From the NCBI GenBank assembly GCA_934597175.1, contig CAKTQR010000004.1:1-64000 (forward strand): DNA of 64,000 bases. The letters are read 5' to 3'. Position 1 is the stretch's first letter, and each line of letters begins with the position of its first letter. Shown piece by piece: positions 35,035 to 43,257 of this stretch. The stretch is from an uncultured Oscillospiraceae bacterium (GTDB lineage: Bacteria > Bacillota > Clostridia > Oscillospirales > Oscillospiraceae). Position numbers and translations under genes: made by a program. The notes beneath the pieces are model-generated. The model did not search any database, had not been told where the DNA came from, and saw nothing but the letters and a program-made list of their open reading frames with translations.

Positions 35035-35260
35035 CATATCGTTATTGCAATATCCCGACCGGTAAGTGCACATTAAAGTTTAGTCCGTACATCAGCATAT
35101 TGGTGCACACAAATTTTTCCGCAGTATATTAAACCTCCGCAGTGAAAACGACCGGTGCACCGATACCCCGTACCGGGATTCCAAAGGGTGGTTAAACGCC
35201 TTTGGTTGCGTTTCTTTTGCAACTTTTCTTTCGGCAACACAAAGAAAAGTTGGTAAAAAA
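35035..35260 (-). repeat. Repeat family 2, copy G (inverted)
   Basis: Reverse complement carries the same three blocks as copy F in the same order: palindromic AACTTTTCTT segment (35219-35254), the GGAATCCCGGTAC...GCGGAGGTTTAA block (35129-35191) and the core (35054-35108). It fills the gap between the DtxR gene and the arsR terminator. Confidence 0.82.
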
Positions 35261-35261
35261 T

Positions 35262-35289
35262 AAAAGCAAGCCCTTCGGCTTGCTTTTTT
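35262..35289 (+). terminator. Bidirectional terminator between the DtxR and ArsR genes
   Basis: AAAGCAAGCC / GGCTTGCTTT stem, CTTC loop, T run on the plus strand. Confidence 0.88.
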
Positions 35290-35652
35290 TCATTCTTCTA
35301 CATGATCCATGCCTTGGCTCACTATCGTGCGGACATGGTCGTCTGCGAGGGAGTAGTACACGGACTTGCCCTCACGGCGGCTCTTTACGAGCCGATTGTT
35401 TTTGAGTATCCTCAGCTGGTGCGATATCGCCGAGTCGGTCATGTTCAGCACCGACGCAAGGCCGCACACGCACGCTTCCGATTCAAGGAGGACAAAAAGT
35501 ATCCTCATCCTCGTCGAGTCGCCGAAGGTCTTGAACAGCTCCGCCAGGTCGTAGATATCCTCCTCGGGCGGCATTTTCTCTGCAACTATTTTTCTGAGCC
35601 GCTCGTGCTCTTTTTCGTCGTCGAGCTGCTCGCTGCGAATTTCATCGGACAC
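35290..35652 (-). CDS. ArsR/SmtB-family metal-sensing repressor
   Basis: About 120 residues. Winged helix with recognition segment MTDSAISHQLRILKNNRLV; the metal site alpha-3N-type cysteines appear as ACVCGL (CadC/ArsR-like), and a second site at alpha-5 is suggested by DDHVRTIVSQGMDHVEE (SmtB/CzrA-like). Binding Zn, Cd or Pb would release DNA. The start is a GTG: 35652 has AAAGGA at a usable distance, the upstream GTG at 35661 is too close. Last gene of a metal-efflux operon. Confidence 0.9.
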   Translation of the reverse strand: MSDEIRSEQLDDEKEHERLRKIVAEKMPPEEDIYDLAELFKTFGDSTRMRILFVLLESEACVCGLASVLNMTDSAISHQLRILKNNRLVKSRREGKSVYYSLADDHVRTIVSQGMDHVEE

Positions 35653-35698
35653 AATCGTCACTTCCTTTACTCATATTATATCACTTTTTGCCCTGATT

Positions 35699-37567
35699 TC
35701 AAAGTTTTTTTACATTCAGCGCACGGATGGCGTTGAGCACGGCGATGACCATGACGCCGACATCGGCGAAGATGCCGACCCACATGTTCGCAATACCCAC
35801 GGCGACGAGTGCAAGGCAGATGACCTTAACGCCGATGGCAAAATAAATATTTTCATGCACTATGCGCAGCGCCTTGCGGGAGATGCGGATGGCCTTAGAT
35901 ATTTTGCGGGGGTCGTCGTCCATGAGGACTATATCCGCCGCCTCGATGGCAGCGTCCGAGCCCAGAGCGCCCATTGCGATGCCGATATCGGCACGGGACA
36001 GCACGGGGGCGTCGTTGATGCCGTCGCCGACGAATGCAAGCTTTTCCTTGCCGCCGAGACCGCCTAAAAGCTCCTCGACCTTGCTGACCTTGTCGGCGGG
36101 CAGCAGCTCGCTGTACACCTCGTCGATGCCGAGCTCGGCTGCCGTTGCGTCGGCTATGCGCTTAGCGTCGCCCGTGAGCATGACGGTCTTTTTAATGCCG
36201 CTTTGCTTGAGAGCTGCAATTGCATCCTTTGCGCCGTCCTTGAGCTTGTCGGAGATGAGGATAACGCCGCAGTAAGCGCCGTCGACTGCCACATGCACGA
36301 GCGTACCCGGCTCATTGCAGGGCGGCACTTCGATGCCGATGCTCGACATGAGCCTTGCATTGCCCGCAGCGACCGATTTGCCGTCAAACACCGCCGTAAC
36401 GCCGTTGCCGCTGATTTCATGCACATCCGCCAAACGCTCGGGATCGACGGCTTTGCCGTAGGCGGCCTTGAGGCTCTTGCTTATCGGGTGATCGGAGTAG
36501 CACTCGGCGTAGGCGGCAAGCTCCAAAAGCTCGGCTTCGTCGACGGTGTTATTATACACGCCGCTGACCTCGAACACGCCTCTTGTGAGCGTGCCGGTCT
36601 TGTCAAACACGACATGGCGCACCTCGGACAGACCCTCGAGGTAGTTCGAGCCCTTGACGAGCACGCCTGCGTTGCTGGCACCGCCGATGCCCGCAAAGAA
36701 GGTGAGGGGGATGCTTATAACGAGCGCACAGGGACAGCTGATGACGAGGAAGGTCAGCGCACGGTAAAGCCACACATCCCAGCCTGAGGGGTTGCCCATG
36801 GCAAGCGACACCACCGGCGGGATTATTGCCAGCGCCAGTGCGCCTGCGCACACTGCGGGGGTGTACACCCTTGCAAAGCGGGTGATGAACGCTTCGGACC
36901 TGGACTTTTTCGAGCTTGCGTTTTCGACAAGGTCGAGTATCTTCGAGACCGTCGACTCGCCGAATTCACGGCTGGTCTTTATCTTAATTACGCCGCTTAA
37001 ATTAATGCAGCCGCTGAGCGCTTCGTCGCCGCACTTGGCGTCACGGGGGACGCTCTCGCCGGTGAGGGCGGCGGTGTCGAGCGTGGTGCTGCCATCGACG
37101 ATCGTGCCGTCGATGGGTATCTTTTCGCCGGGCTTGACGACGATTATCGAGCCTATCTCGACCTCGTCAGGGTCGACCTGCTCAAGCTCGCCGTCGGCGT
37201 TTTCAATGTTGGCGTAGTCGGGGCGGATATCCATGAGCTGGCTAATGTTGCGGCGGCTTCTGCCGACTGCAATGCTCTGGAAAAGCTCGCCGGTCTGGTA
37301 AAACAGCATGACCGCCGCCGCTTCCTTGTAGTCGCCGAGGCCCATTGCGCCGAGCGTTGCGACCGCCATGAGGAAGTTTTCATCAAACGGCTGCTTGTTC
37401 TTAATGCCCTTGCAGGCCTTGATGAGGATATCGTAGCCTATGGTGAGGTAGGCAATGAGAAACAGCACAAAGCCGAGCCAGCCCTGGGGGTCGGTGATAA
37501 CAAATATCAGCATCAAAACTGCTGCGATTATGATTCGCAGCAGTACCTTTTTTTGCTTCTTATTCAT
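35699..37567 (-). CDS. Heavy-metal P1B-type ATPase (Zn2+/Cd2+/Pb2+ exporter)
   Basis: 622 residues with the transmembrane CPC motif (VISCPCALVISIP), phosphorylation motif DKTGTLT, SDHPISKSLKAAYGKAV (HP motif), GDGINDAPVL and the C-terminal NxxRAL helix typical of CadA/ZntA. The N-terminal HMA domain usually fused to such pumps is absent; it is encoded as the separate gene immediately upstream. ATG at 37567 is preferred; a GTG at 37576 is possible. Exports toxic divalent metals. Confidence 0.94.
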   Translation of the reverse strand: MNKKQKKVLLRIIIAAVLMLIFVITDPQGWLGFVLFLIAYLTIGYDILIKACKGIKNKQPFDENFLMAVATLGAMGLGDYKEAAAVMLFYQTGELFQSIAVGRSRRNISQLMDIRPDYANIENADGELEQVDPDEVEIGSIIVVKPGEKIPIDGTIVDGSTTLDTAALTGESVPRDAKCGDEALSGCINLSGVIKIKTSREFGESTVSKILDLVENASSKKSRSEAFITRFARVYTPAVCAGALALAIIPPVVSLAMGNPSGWDVWLYRALTFLVISCPCALVISIPLTFFAGIGGASNAGVLVKGSNYLEGLSEVRHVVFDKTGTLTRGVFEVSGVYNNTVDEAELLELAAYAECYSDHPISKSLKAAYGKAVDPERLADVHEISGNGVTAVFDGKSVAAGNARLMSSIGIEVPPCNEPGTLVHVAVDGAYCGVILISDKLKDGAKDAIAALKQSGIKKTVMLTGDAKRIADATAAELGIDEVYSELLPADKVSKVEELLGGLGGKEKLAFVGDGINDAPVLSRADIGIAMGALGSDAAIEAADIVLMDDDPRKISKAIRISRKALRIVHENIYFAIGVKVICLALVAVGIANMWVGIFADVGVMVIAVLNAIRALNVKKL

Positions 37568-37579
37568 AGCGACCACTCA

Positions 37580-37798
37580 TCAAAGGAAGATCTCGCAGTC
37601 GTCCTCGACCTTCTTGCAGTTTTTCAGGACATCCTGCATGACGGCCTTGACATCTGCGCCCTCCTCGAACTCGACGATCATCTTCAGCGCCATGAAGTTG
37701 ACGACGCAATCGGCAACGCCGGCGGTGTCCTTTGCGGCCTGCTCCATCTTGGCAGCGCAGTTTGCGCAGTCAACATCGATCTTGTAGGTCTTTTTCAT
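37580..37798 (-). CDS. Stand-alone heavy-metal-associated (HMA) domain protein
   Basis: 72 residues with ferredoxin-like HMA fold and metal motif DCANCAAKME (Cys-x2-Cys with preceding Asp, typical for Zn/Cd HMA domains). Likely passes metal to the pump encoded 12 bp downstream. Ribosome site CGGAGGAA. First gene of the operon HMA-ATPase-ArsR. Confidence 0.93.
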   Translation of the reverse strand: MKKTYKIDVDCANCAAKMEQAAKDTAGVADCVVNFMALKMIVEFEEGADVKAVMQDVLKNCKKVEDDCEIFL

Positions 37799-37822
37799 AT
37801 CATTATTCCTCCGAAATATTAT

Positions 37823-37851
37823 AATTGAACATTTGAACGATTGTTCAATTA
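37823..37851. promoter_or_regulatory. ArsR-family operator
   Basis: Inverted repeat ATTGAACA...TTGTTCAAT with an inner TTGAAC direct copy; lies 2 bp below the -10 box of the operon promoter, a position suited to repression. Confidence 0.8.
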
Positions 37852-37852
37852 T

Positions 37853-37881
37853 GTTATACTACTACCGATGTCAATTGTCAA
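37853..37881 (-). promoter_or_regulatory. Promoter of the metal-efflux operon
   Basis: TTGACA (37876-37881), 17-bp spacer, TATAAC (37853-37858) on the minus strand. Confidence 0.82.
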
Positions 37882-37934
37882 TGCCCAAAATAAAATTTTT
37901 TTCGAAAAAAATTCGCCCCGTGATGGGGCGAAGA

Positions 37935-38651
37935 TTATTTCATTAAACTTATAGGTACTTCGAGGCGGTTTTGCTCGAGAAGTTCTTTGTTTGAAAGTAT
38001 CTCGTCGGTCTTGCCGCTTGCTGCGACCGAGCCGCCGCCTATGAGCAGCACACGGGTGCAGGTCTCGCGAATCATCTCAAGATCGTGCGAGGCGATGAGC
38101 TTGGTTTGCGGCAGCGTGTTTATGACATTGATGACCGCCCGGCGATTGTACGGGTCGAGGGACACCGACGGCTCATCCATTATAATTGCCTCGGGCTGCA
38201 TGGCAAGCACCGTTGCGATTGCCGCCATGCGCTTTTCGCCGCCGGATATCTTGTGGTTGTATTTGTTCTTGAGCTTCGTGAGCCCCAGCGTTTCCAAGAC
38301 CTCGTCGACCCGCTTTTCGGCATCGGGCTTCGACATGCCGTAGTTTAAAAGCCCGAACATCATGTCGTCAAAAACCGTCGGCATGAACATCTGATTATCC
38401 GAGCTTTGCAGCACGAAGCCGAGCGTTTTGCGTATCTCGGCGAGATTTTTCTTGCACACCGGCACACCCTTGACGAGCACCTCGCCCTCGTGCGGCAGCA
38501 GGCCGAGCAGCACCTTGAGCATGGTCGATTTGCCCATGCCGTTTGCGCCGATGATGCCGACCGACTCGCCCCCGGCTATCTCAAAGCTCATGCCGTCAAG
38601 CACGGGGATACCCGGCTCGTATGAAAAAGAAACTTCCTTAAAAATTATCAT
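37935..38651 (-). CDS. cbiO: ECF cobalt/nickel transporter ATPase subunit
   Basis: 238 residues. ABC ATPase with Walker A GANGMGKST, Q loop, signature ISGGEKRMAAIA and Walker B AIIMDEPSVSLDP. GAGGTG lies 5 nt before the ATG at 38651; a GTG at 38663 overlaps the cbiQ stop and is less likely. Energises uptake of Ni2+ or Co2+ with CbiQ and CbiM. Confidence 0.92.
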   Translation of the reverse strand: MIIFKEVSFSYEPGIPVLDGMSFEIAGGESVGIIGANGMGKSTMLKVLLGLLPHEGEVLVKGVPVCKKNLAEIRKTLGFVLQSSDNQMFMPTVFDDMMFGLLNYGMSKPDAEKRVDEVLETLGLTKLKNKYNHKISGGEKRMAAIATVLAMQPEAIIMDEPSVSLDPYNRRAVINVINTLPQTKLIASHDLEMIRETCTRVLLIGGGSVAASGKTDEILSNKELLEQNRLEVPISLMK

Positions 38652-38659
38652 ATCGCACC

Positions 38660-39460
38660 TCACATGACCAAATTTCCGAGCGCCTCGGCAATGTTAAGAC
38701 AGCGCATCGCAAAAAATGCCGCACAGGAAATGAGCAGGAACGCAAAGTCGGCAGGCTTCAATTTGCCGCACTCGGCGTAGACAAAGTCGCCGTTGAAGCC
38801 CCGCAGCTTCATGCTCGAATACAGCTCCTCGGCCCTGTCCATGCTCCGCAGCAGAAGCTGCCCCAAAAACGAGCCCCACGCCGAAAACTGCACGCCCTTC
38901 TGGTGCGGCGCACGCAGACAGTAGGCGTCCATCATGACCGATACCTCCTCCATCATGACGGAGATGTAGCGGTAGGTAAGCAGCAGAAGCGTAACGATAA
39001 AGCCCGGGATGTGCAGCCGACGCAGCGCAGCACATATGCGGTCAAACGGCGTTGTCGCAACGAGAAGATACGACGCCGTGACGCAGAAAATGCCCTTTAG
39101 CATGAGCGTTATCATCGAGATAACGCCGCCCGTGACCGTGACGCTGCCGAGGGCGAGCATCGGGGTCTTGTCGAGAAAGGGGTTTAAAAGTCCCACGGCG
39201 CAAACGAGCGGCAGCACGATGCGCAGCTTGTAAAGGCACAGGGCAAGCGATGTGCCGCTCAGCTGAAACATCAAAACCGGGTAGAGCACCGTCACGGCGA
39301 GCGCCGCAAAGTCGTACTTGTCGATAGACACGACGACGAGGATGTAAACGACCGTGACGATGAGCTTAACGGCCGGGTGCAGGTCGTGCACAGGCGAGCT
39401 TTCCGCCGCCAGAGCGTCCATTTCCTTTAATTCACTTATGGCATGGTCAATTTTCTTCAT
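38660..39460 (-). CDS. cbiQ: ECF cobalt/nickel transporter permease subunit
   Basis: 266 residues, five to six transmembrane helices, with N-terminal HDLHPAVKLIVTV motif and the ARG-like coupling helices (SVMMDAYCLRAPHQKG and a later AEELYSSMKLRGF), characteristic of CbiQ/EcfT proteins. Nine bases separate its stop from the cbiO start. Upstream, a perfect hairpin and repeat copy C lie between it and cbiM. Confidence 0.92.
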   Translation of the reverse strand: MKKIDHAISELKEMDALAAESSPVHDLHPAVKLIVTVVYILVVVSIDKYDFAALAVTVLYPVLMFQLSGTSLALCLYKLRIVLPLVCAVGLLNPFLDKTPMLALGSVTVTGGVISMITLMLKGIFCVTASYLLVATTPFDRICAALRRLHIPGFIVTLLLLTYRYISVMMEEVSVMMDAYCLRAPHQKGVQFSAWGSFLGQLLLRSMDRAEELYSSMKLRGFNGDFVYAECGKLKPADFAFLLISCAAFFAMRCLNIAEALGNLVM

Positions 39461-39475
39461 ATCAAATATACGACA

Positions 39476-39505
39476 TTAAGGAGCACTGATGGCAGTGCTC
39501 CTTAA
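39476..39505. repeat. Perfect 13-bp inverted repeat (hairpin) upstream of cbiQ
   Basis: TTAAGGAGCACTG-ATGG-CAGTGCTCCTTAA. No U run on either strand, so it is not an ordinary terminator. It separates repeat copy C from cbiQ inside the cbi operon. Confidence 0.85.
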
Positions 39506-39511
39506 TGCTTT

Positions 39512-39790
39512 AGTTGACGGAAGCCGAACTCCTGTCGTCTGTCAGTGTGCCCTTTCGGTGCTTTTCACCTTTTTTGCTTTGCCGGGTTACGACCCGCCTT
39601 CACCAAAGAAAGCCGAAAATCCCTCGAAAAACACGACTGACAGATGCCTTGCAGTTTTGACGGAGCAGATTTTTGCTCAGGCAAAGATAAAGCCCGACGG
39701 GCATAATGGAGATATATGGGCTAGGGGTTTAGCGAAGCATGGGCGGAAATCTGCCCGTCAAAACCGACAGGCGTTCAGCTGCCGTCAACT
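39512..39790 (+). repeat. Palindromic repeat family 1, copy C (279 bp) inside the cbi operon
   Basis: Ends AGTTGACGGAAGCCGAAC at left and its near-complement GTTCAGCTGCCGTCAACT at right (about 26-bp imperfect terminal inverted repeats when the CTGTCG/CCGACAG part is included). The interior is nearly identical to copy D. It lies 12 bp past the cbiM stop codon and before cbiQ. Confidence 0.95.
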
Positions 39791-39802
39791 CAGAAGGGGT
39801 GG

Positions 39803-40867
39803 TTATTGTTTAGCTTTGTGTTTCTTTCTGAAAATGCCCCCCAGTGCGCAGACACCGATGGCGACTGCTGCGACTATCGCCGAGCCGACAAGGCCGGACA
39901 CGCTCGTACCGGCGGCGCTGTCGCTGTCGGAAAAGGAGTAGTCGGGCAGGAAAGCGGTCTTTTCCTGAATCTTGGCGGCGCTGTCGGCAGCGGAGCTGGA
40001 CACGCCGTAGTTATCCTCGTCAAGGCCCATGTTCTGACTGTAGCCGGCGTCGGAGTTTCCGAACAGCGACCACTCAAGACCGTCGGGGTTGGAGCTTGCA
40101 AAAAGGCTCAGTCCGCCGCCGACGACTATGACGACAACTGCCAGCACGGCAATGAGCTTTTTCATACTCATCCTGTCGGTCGTCTCGCCGGACATCGAGA
40201 CATCCTTAATGAGCTCGGGTCTCGACTCATACACAAAGGTGAGCACAGCCGCCGTCACAAGACCTTCGATAAGGCCGATGGCGAGGTGGATAGGCTGCAT
40301 GATGCCGCAGAAGGCAGCAAAGGGAAGCTCGGTGATGCCGGAAAGCGAGGTCTCCACGACGACGGAGAAAGCGCCCAGCTGAAGCGTGAGCACGCAGCCG
40401 AGGATGGACGCCGTGATAATTCTTGCACGCTGCGCCGCCTTGGTGCTCATTTTGCCAAACCACTTGCTGCGCATGATGGGTCTCCAAATGAGATAGTAGC
40501 CGACGAAGCAGCCGTAAAACGCCATGTTCCACACATTTGCGCCCAGCGCCAGAAGTCCGCCGTCGCCGAAAAACAGGCTTTGTATCGCAAGAATGACTAT
40601 CATCGACAAAAAGCCCGCCTGCGGGCCTAATAGCCCGGTCAGCAGCATGCCGCCGCACATGTGACCGGATGAGCCCGTGCCGGGGATGGTGTAATTTATC
40701 ATCTGTCCGGCGAAAACGAGCGCCGCCGTGACAGCCATGACGGGGAGCTTTTTCGAGTCCTCGTCCTCTTTTTTGAGCTTGTGTACGGATGCTCCGGCAA
40801 CTGCGCCGGAGGCTACATACATCGTTGCCGCAACCGCAGGTGCGAGCAGAGCGTCAGCCATATGCAT
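39803..40867 (-). CDS. cbiM: ECF cobalt/nickel transporter substrate-binding membrane protein (CbiM fused to CbiN/NikN-like part)
   Basis: 354 residues. N-terminus MHMADALLAPAVA gives the Met-His pair whose His2 helps bind metal in CbiM/NikM. Residues about 1-220 are the seven-helix CbiM part with GHMCGGMLLTGLLGP; residues about 232-354 contain a membrane helix, an extracellular loop with PDGLEWS and a final helix, as in CbiN or the NikM-N fusion. Substrate Ni2+ or Co2+ cannot be decided. First gene of the operon, but a palindromic repeat now separates it from cbiQ. Confidence 0.92.
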   Translation of the reverse strand: MHMADALLAPAVAATMYVASGAVAGASVHKLKKEDEDSKKLPVMAVTAALVFAGQMINYTIPGTGSSGHMCGGMLLTGLLGPQAGFLSMIVILAIQSLFFGDGGLLALGANVWNMAFYGCFVGYYLIWRPIMRSKWFGKMSTKAAQRARIITASILGCVLTLQLGAFSVVVETSLSGITELPFAAFCGIMQPIHLAIGLIEGLVTAAVLTFVYESRPELIKDVSMSGETTDRMSMKKLIAVLAVVVIVVGGGLSLFASSNPDGLEWSLFGNSDAGYSQNMGLDEDNYGVSSSAADSAAKIQEKTAFLPDYSFSDSDSAAGTSVSGLVGSAIVAAVAIGVCALGGIFRKKHKAKQ

Positions 40868-40956
40868 ATCGGAAATTCCTCGTTTCTTTTCTCAGGTTGT
40901 TTACACTTTAACATACGCATTTTTGCTCCACAAGCCCCCCCGGGGGATAAAAATTT

Positions 40957-40997
40957 CAAAAAAATTGTCCTCTGATGTTCAAAACACCAGAGGACAA
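40957..40997 (-). terminator. Terminator of the sigma/lipoprotein operon
   Basis: TTGTCCTCTG / CAGAGGACAA stem with a seven-U run on the minus strand. Confidence 0.9.
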
Positions 40998-41000
40998 CCC

Positions 41001-41405
41001 TCAGCCGTGATAATTGCCGGTAGCTGAATCAACGCATACATAGGGGACGATCTGCCCGTTTATCTTGACATAAGCCTGATAGCTCGTGCCGCCGATAAAC
41101 TCGTAGTGATCGACCTCAACGCCGTACTTTTCCTTGAGGTCGGCCTCAAACTCCGTCTTCCACGCATCGCCCGTGGGCTTGGGCGTCTGGGTGGGTGTAT
41201 CGGTGGGCTTTGGAGTGAATGACGGGCCGACGGGGTCGATGGTCACCTGCGGTCCGGGCTTTGCGCTGACAGGCTGCGTTGCCGGCACGGAGGTCGCAGG
41301 TATGCTCACGGAGCTGTCATACCCGCCGCAGGCGGTGACCGAAAAGGCGGCTATGAGTATAATGACGAGCGCCAATGCAATGGCGGGTATGTGCTTTGCT
41401 GACAT
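41001..41405 (-). CDS. Putative lipoprotein of unknown function
   Basis: 134 residues. Signal peptide (about 1-25) with lipobox VTAC, a long Pro/Thr-rich linker (about 35-78) and a small C-terminal domain (about 80-134) of PepSY-like size (EFEADLKEKYGVEVDHYEFI...). Third gene of an ECF sigma operon, 16 bp after the anti-sigma-like gene, so it is probably part of the same envelope response. Confidence 0.8.
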   Translation of the reverse strand: MSAKHIPAIALALVIILIAAFSVTACGGYDSSVSIPATSVPATQPVSAKPGPQVTIDPVGPSFTPKPTDTPTQTPKPTGDAWKTEFEADLKEKYGVEVDHYEFIGGTSYQAYVKINGQIVPYVCVDSATGNYHG

Positions 41406-41421
41406 GATTATGTCTCTCCTC

Positions 41422-42369
41422 TCAAGGAATTACGCTGAAATCGAAGATATCCGCAAACGCTTCCATCGTCTCACGGGAAAGCGGGGCGGCCTCGGTGTCG
41501 CCGGGGGTGCGCAGGAGGTTGATGACTACATAGGACTTGCCCAGATCCGCAATGATAAGCTGCTTTTTTGCCGAGGTGCACATCAGAAGCTCGATGCCGT
41601 TGGGGGTCGTGTGCTGCCACTGAGTGTAGTCGTCGATGCTTCCGACATTCAAAAGCGCCGTCGAGAACGAGCCCTTCATGTTGCGGATAAACTGATAGCT
41701 GACGGGCTGCTTGAGGTCGGTGCCCGTGATGGCGGCATCGCCGTCAAAGCGGAACGAGCCGTCGGAATAGACAAAGCCCTGATAAACATTGTTGACGAAG
41801 TTGTTGCCGCTGGGGGCGTAGATAACGCCCGTGCCTGCAAGGGAGAAAAATTCGTCCTCGGTTGCGGGCTCTTTGAAGCCTTCAAGCAGCTTCAGCGAGT
41901 ATTTCTCGCAGATGCGGTCGATCTCGTCTGCCATCTCCTGCGTGTAGCAGATATATGCGTTGTACTTTTCCTCAAAGCCCGTGGGCTTGTTGCCGACCGA
42001 GGCGAGGATGCTGCCGTCTGCGTCGTAGCTTTGCAGGAAGGTCTGCCACTCGGCTGCCGCCTGCCACTCGGGACTGTTCTCCTTGCCCTGGAGGCTGATG
42101 TAGTCGCCTGCGGCAAAGCCGCCCTGCGTCGTCTCGGGATTCGTCATCAAAAATGCGTCACGCAGACCAAACCAGTCGGCGGCGTAGGCTGTGGCGGCCA
42201 GTGCAAACATTGCGGCGACCACGGCGGCGACGAGAAGAAGCTTAGGTCTTGCCGGGCGGGTCTTGTGCGGAGCCTGCACAGCGGCACTTATATTCCGGAA
42301 CATCCTTGCCTTGGCAAGCTCGCTCGGCGACATGGCGTCGTAGGCGTTTCGGATATGGTCGTTATTCAT
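41422..42369 (-). CDS. Membrane-anchored putative anti-sigma factor
   Basis: 315 residues. Cytoplasmic N-terminus (1-46) containing AYDAMSPSELAKARMFRNI, one transmembrane helix (about 47-68), external domain with no recognised catalytic motif. The layout is that of DUF4179/DUF4367-like regulators found after ECF sigma genes. AAGGAG lies 7 nt before the ATG at 42369. 24 bp after the sigma gene. Confidence 0.8.
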   Translation of the reverse strand: MNNDHIRNAYDAMSPSELAKARMFRNISAAVQAPHKTRPARPKLLLVAAVVAAMFALAATAYAADWFGLRDAFLMTNPETTQGGFAAGDYISLQGKENSPEWQAAAEWQTFLQSYDADGSILASVGNKPTGFEEKYNAYICYTQEMADEIDRICEKYSLKLLEGFKEPATEDEFFSLAGTGVIYAPSGNNFVNNVYQGFVYSDGSFRFDGDAAITGTDLKQPVSYQFIRNMKGSFSTALLNVGSIDDYTQWQHTTPNGIELLMCTSAKKQLIIADLGKSYVVINLLRTPGDTEAAPLSRETMEAFADIFDFSVIP

Positions 42370-42393
42370 AGGAACATCTCCTTTCATGGCGGC

Positions 42394-42897
42394 TCAGGCG
42401 TCGGCGGTGTCGCCCAGAGAGCGCTTGAGAAGCTTGCGTGCCCGTGCAAGGCGGGTGCGTATCGTCGCATCCGGCCGCTTGAGCATTTTTGCGATCTCCG
42501 GGGTAGAGTAGCCCTCGTAATAATACATGTACACGATGGTCTTGTACTCGTTCGGCAGTGCCATTATCGCCCGCAGTGTCTCGCCCGAGTCAAAGTTCTG
42601 CTCGAAGCCGAGCTCGATGTGCTCGTCGATATCCTGCGTTTTTCTGCGCCAGCTCTTGATCTCGTTTTTGCAGAGATTCGATGCCGTCACGATAAACCAC
42701 GCTTTTTCGTGGCGTTCCGACTCGAACTTCACATCACGGTCCAGATAGCGGAGGAAGGTGTCCTGCGACAGATCCTCCGCATCTGCACTGTTTTTCAAAA
42801 AAGAGAAGCAAATACGGTAAACGGCGTCAATGTTGCGCGCATACACATCGGAAAATCCCTGTTTAGTTTCGCTGTATGGGGTCGGGATAACGCTCAC
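42394..42897 (-). CDS. ECF-type RNA polymerase sigma factor
   Basis: 167 residues. Region 2 with SADAEDLSQDTFLRYL and region 4 with LPNEYKTIVYMYYYEGYSTPEIAKMLKRPDATIRTRL; SigV/SigW-like. Heads an operon with an anti-sigma-like gene and a lipoprotein gene. It is a second such system besides the one at 8-9.6 kb. Confidence 0.93.
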   Translation of the reverse strand: MSVIPTPYSETKQGFSDVYARNIDAVYRICFSFLKNSADAEDLSQDTFLRYLDRDVKFESERHEKAWFIVTASNLCKNEIKSWRRKTQDIDEHIELGFEQNFDSGETLRAIMALPNEYKTIVYMYYYEGYSTPEIAKMLKRPDATIRTRLARARKLLKRSLGDTADA

Positions 42898-42912
42898 CGT
42901 CCTTTCAATAAG

Positions 42913-43005
42913 AATGGGAATTAAGACGAAGTAGTGAGTTATAGTTATATGTTAAGGCCATAAGGTTTGTCGGAAGCGTTTGTTTGATGTGTCTTAATTC
43001 CCATT
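42913..43005. repeat. 15-bp perfect inverted repeat flanking 63 bp upstream of the sigma gene
   Basis: AATGGGAATTAAGAC (42913-42927) and GTCTTAATTCCCATT (42991-43005). It overlaps the leader or promoter of the ECF sigma gene. It could be an operator pair, an RNA hairpin or the ends of a tiny insertion. Confidence 0.75.
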
Positions 43006-43085
43006 CACTTAAGAGACAAACGAAGCGGCAAAAGTGTTTCAAAAATTATGCGCAGTATGTTTTATACTGCGCAGCTGGTGACCTA

Positions 43086-43114
43086 TTGACTTTGCGGGGT
43101 GTTGGTGGTATTAT
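43086..43114 (+). promoter_or_regulatory. Promoter of small RNA 1 (locus 2)
   Basis: TTGACT (43086-43091), 17-bp spacer, TATTAT (43109-43114). Confidence 0.82.
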
Positions 43115-43120
43115 CATAAA

Positions 43121-43215
43121 CAAGAGGGGCGACCGTTGCAGCGGTCTCGGCTAACCTCTGTAAGTTTATAGCTTGGAAATTAGCCGTTCTCGTGCTGGGG
43201 GGCGGTTATTTTTTG
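43121..43215 (+). ncRNA. Small RNA 1 of the par-like locus
   Basis: About 95 nt, beginning CAAGAGGGGCGACCG, with hairpins GACCG/CGGTC and CGGCTAA...ATTAGCCG, ending in a weak stem (TAGCCG/CGGTTA) and six T residues (about 43209-43214). No ORF. Its 5' AAGAGGGGCGA resembles the AAAGGGCGA start of the two other RNAs of the locus. Confidence 0.6.
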
Positions 43216-43223
43216 CAGGGCTC

Positions 43224-43252
43224 TTGACTTTGCCTGCCGCCGATGCTATTAT
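43224..43252 (+). promoter_or_regulatory. Promoter of small RNA 2 (locus 2)
   Basis: TTGACT (43224-43229), 17-bp spacer, TATTAT (43247-43252); same boxes and spacing as the promoter of small RNA 1, 138 bp upstream. Confidence 0.82.
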
Positions 43253-43257
43253 AAAGA

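Noticed and set aside
39489..39941. Open frames inside repeat copies C and D that share stretches such as KIKPDGHNG
   Set aside because: They share sequence because the DNA repeat is shared; no ribosome site, frames broken in copies A and B.
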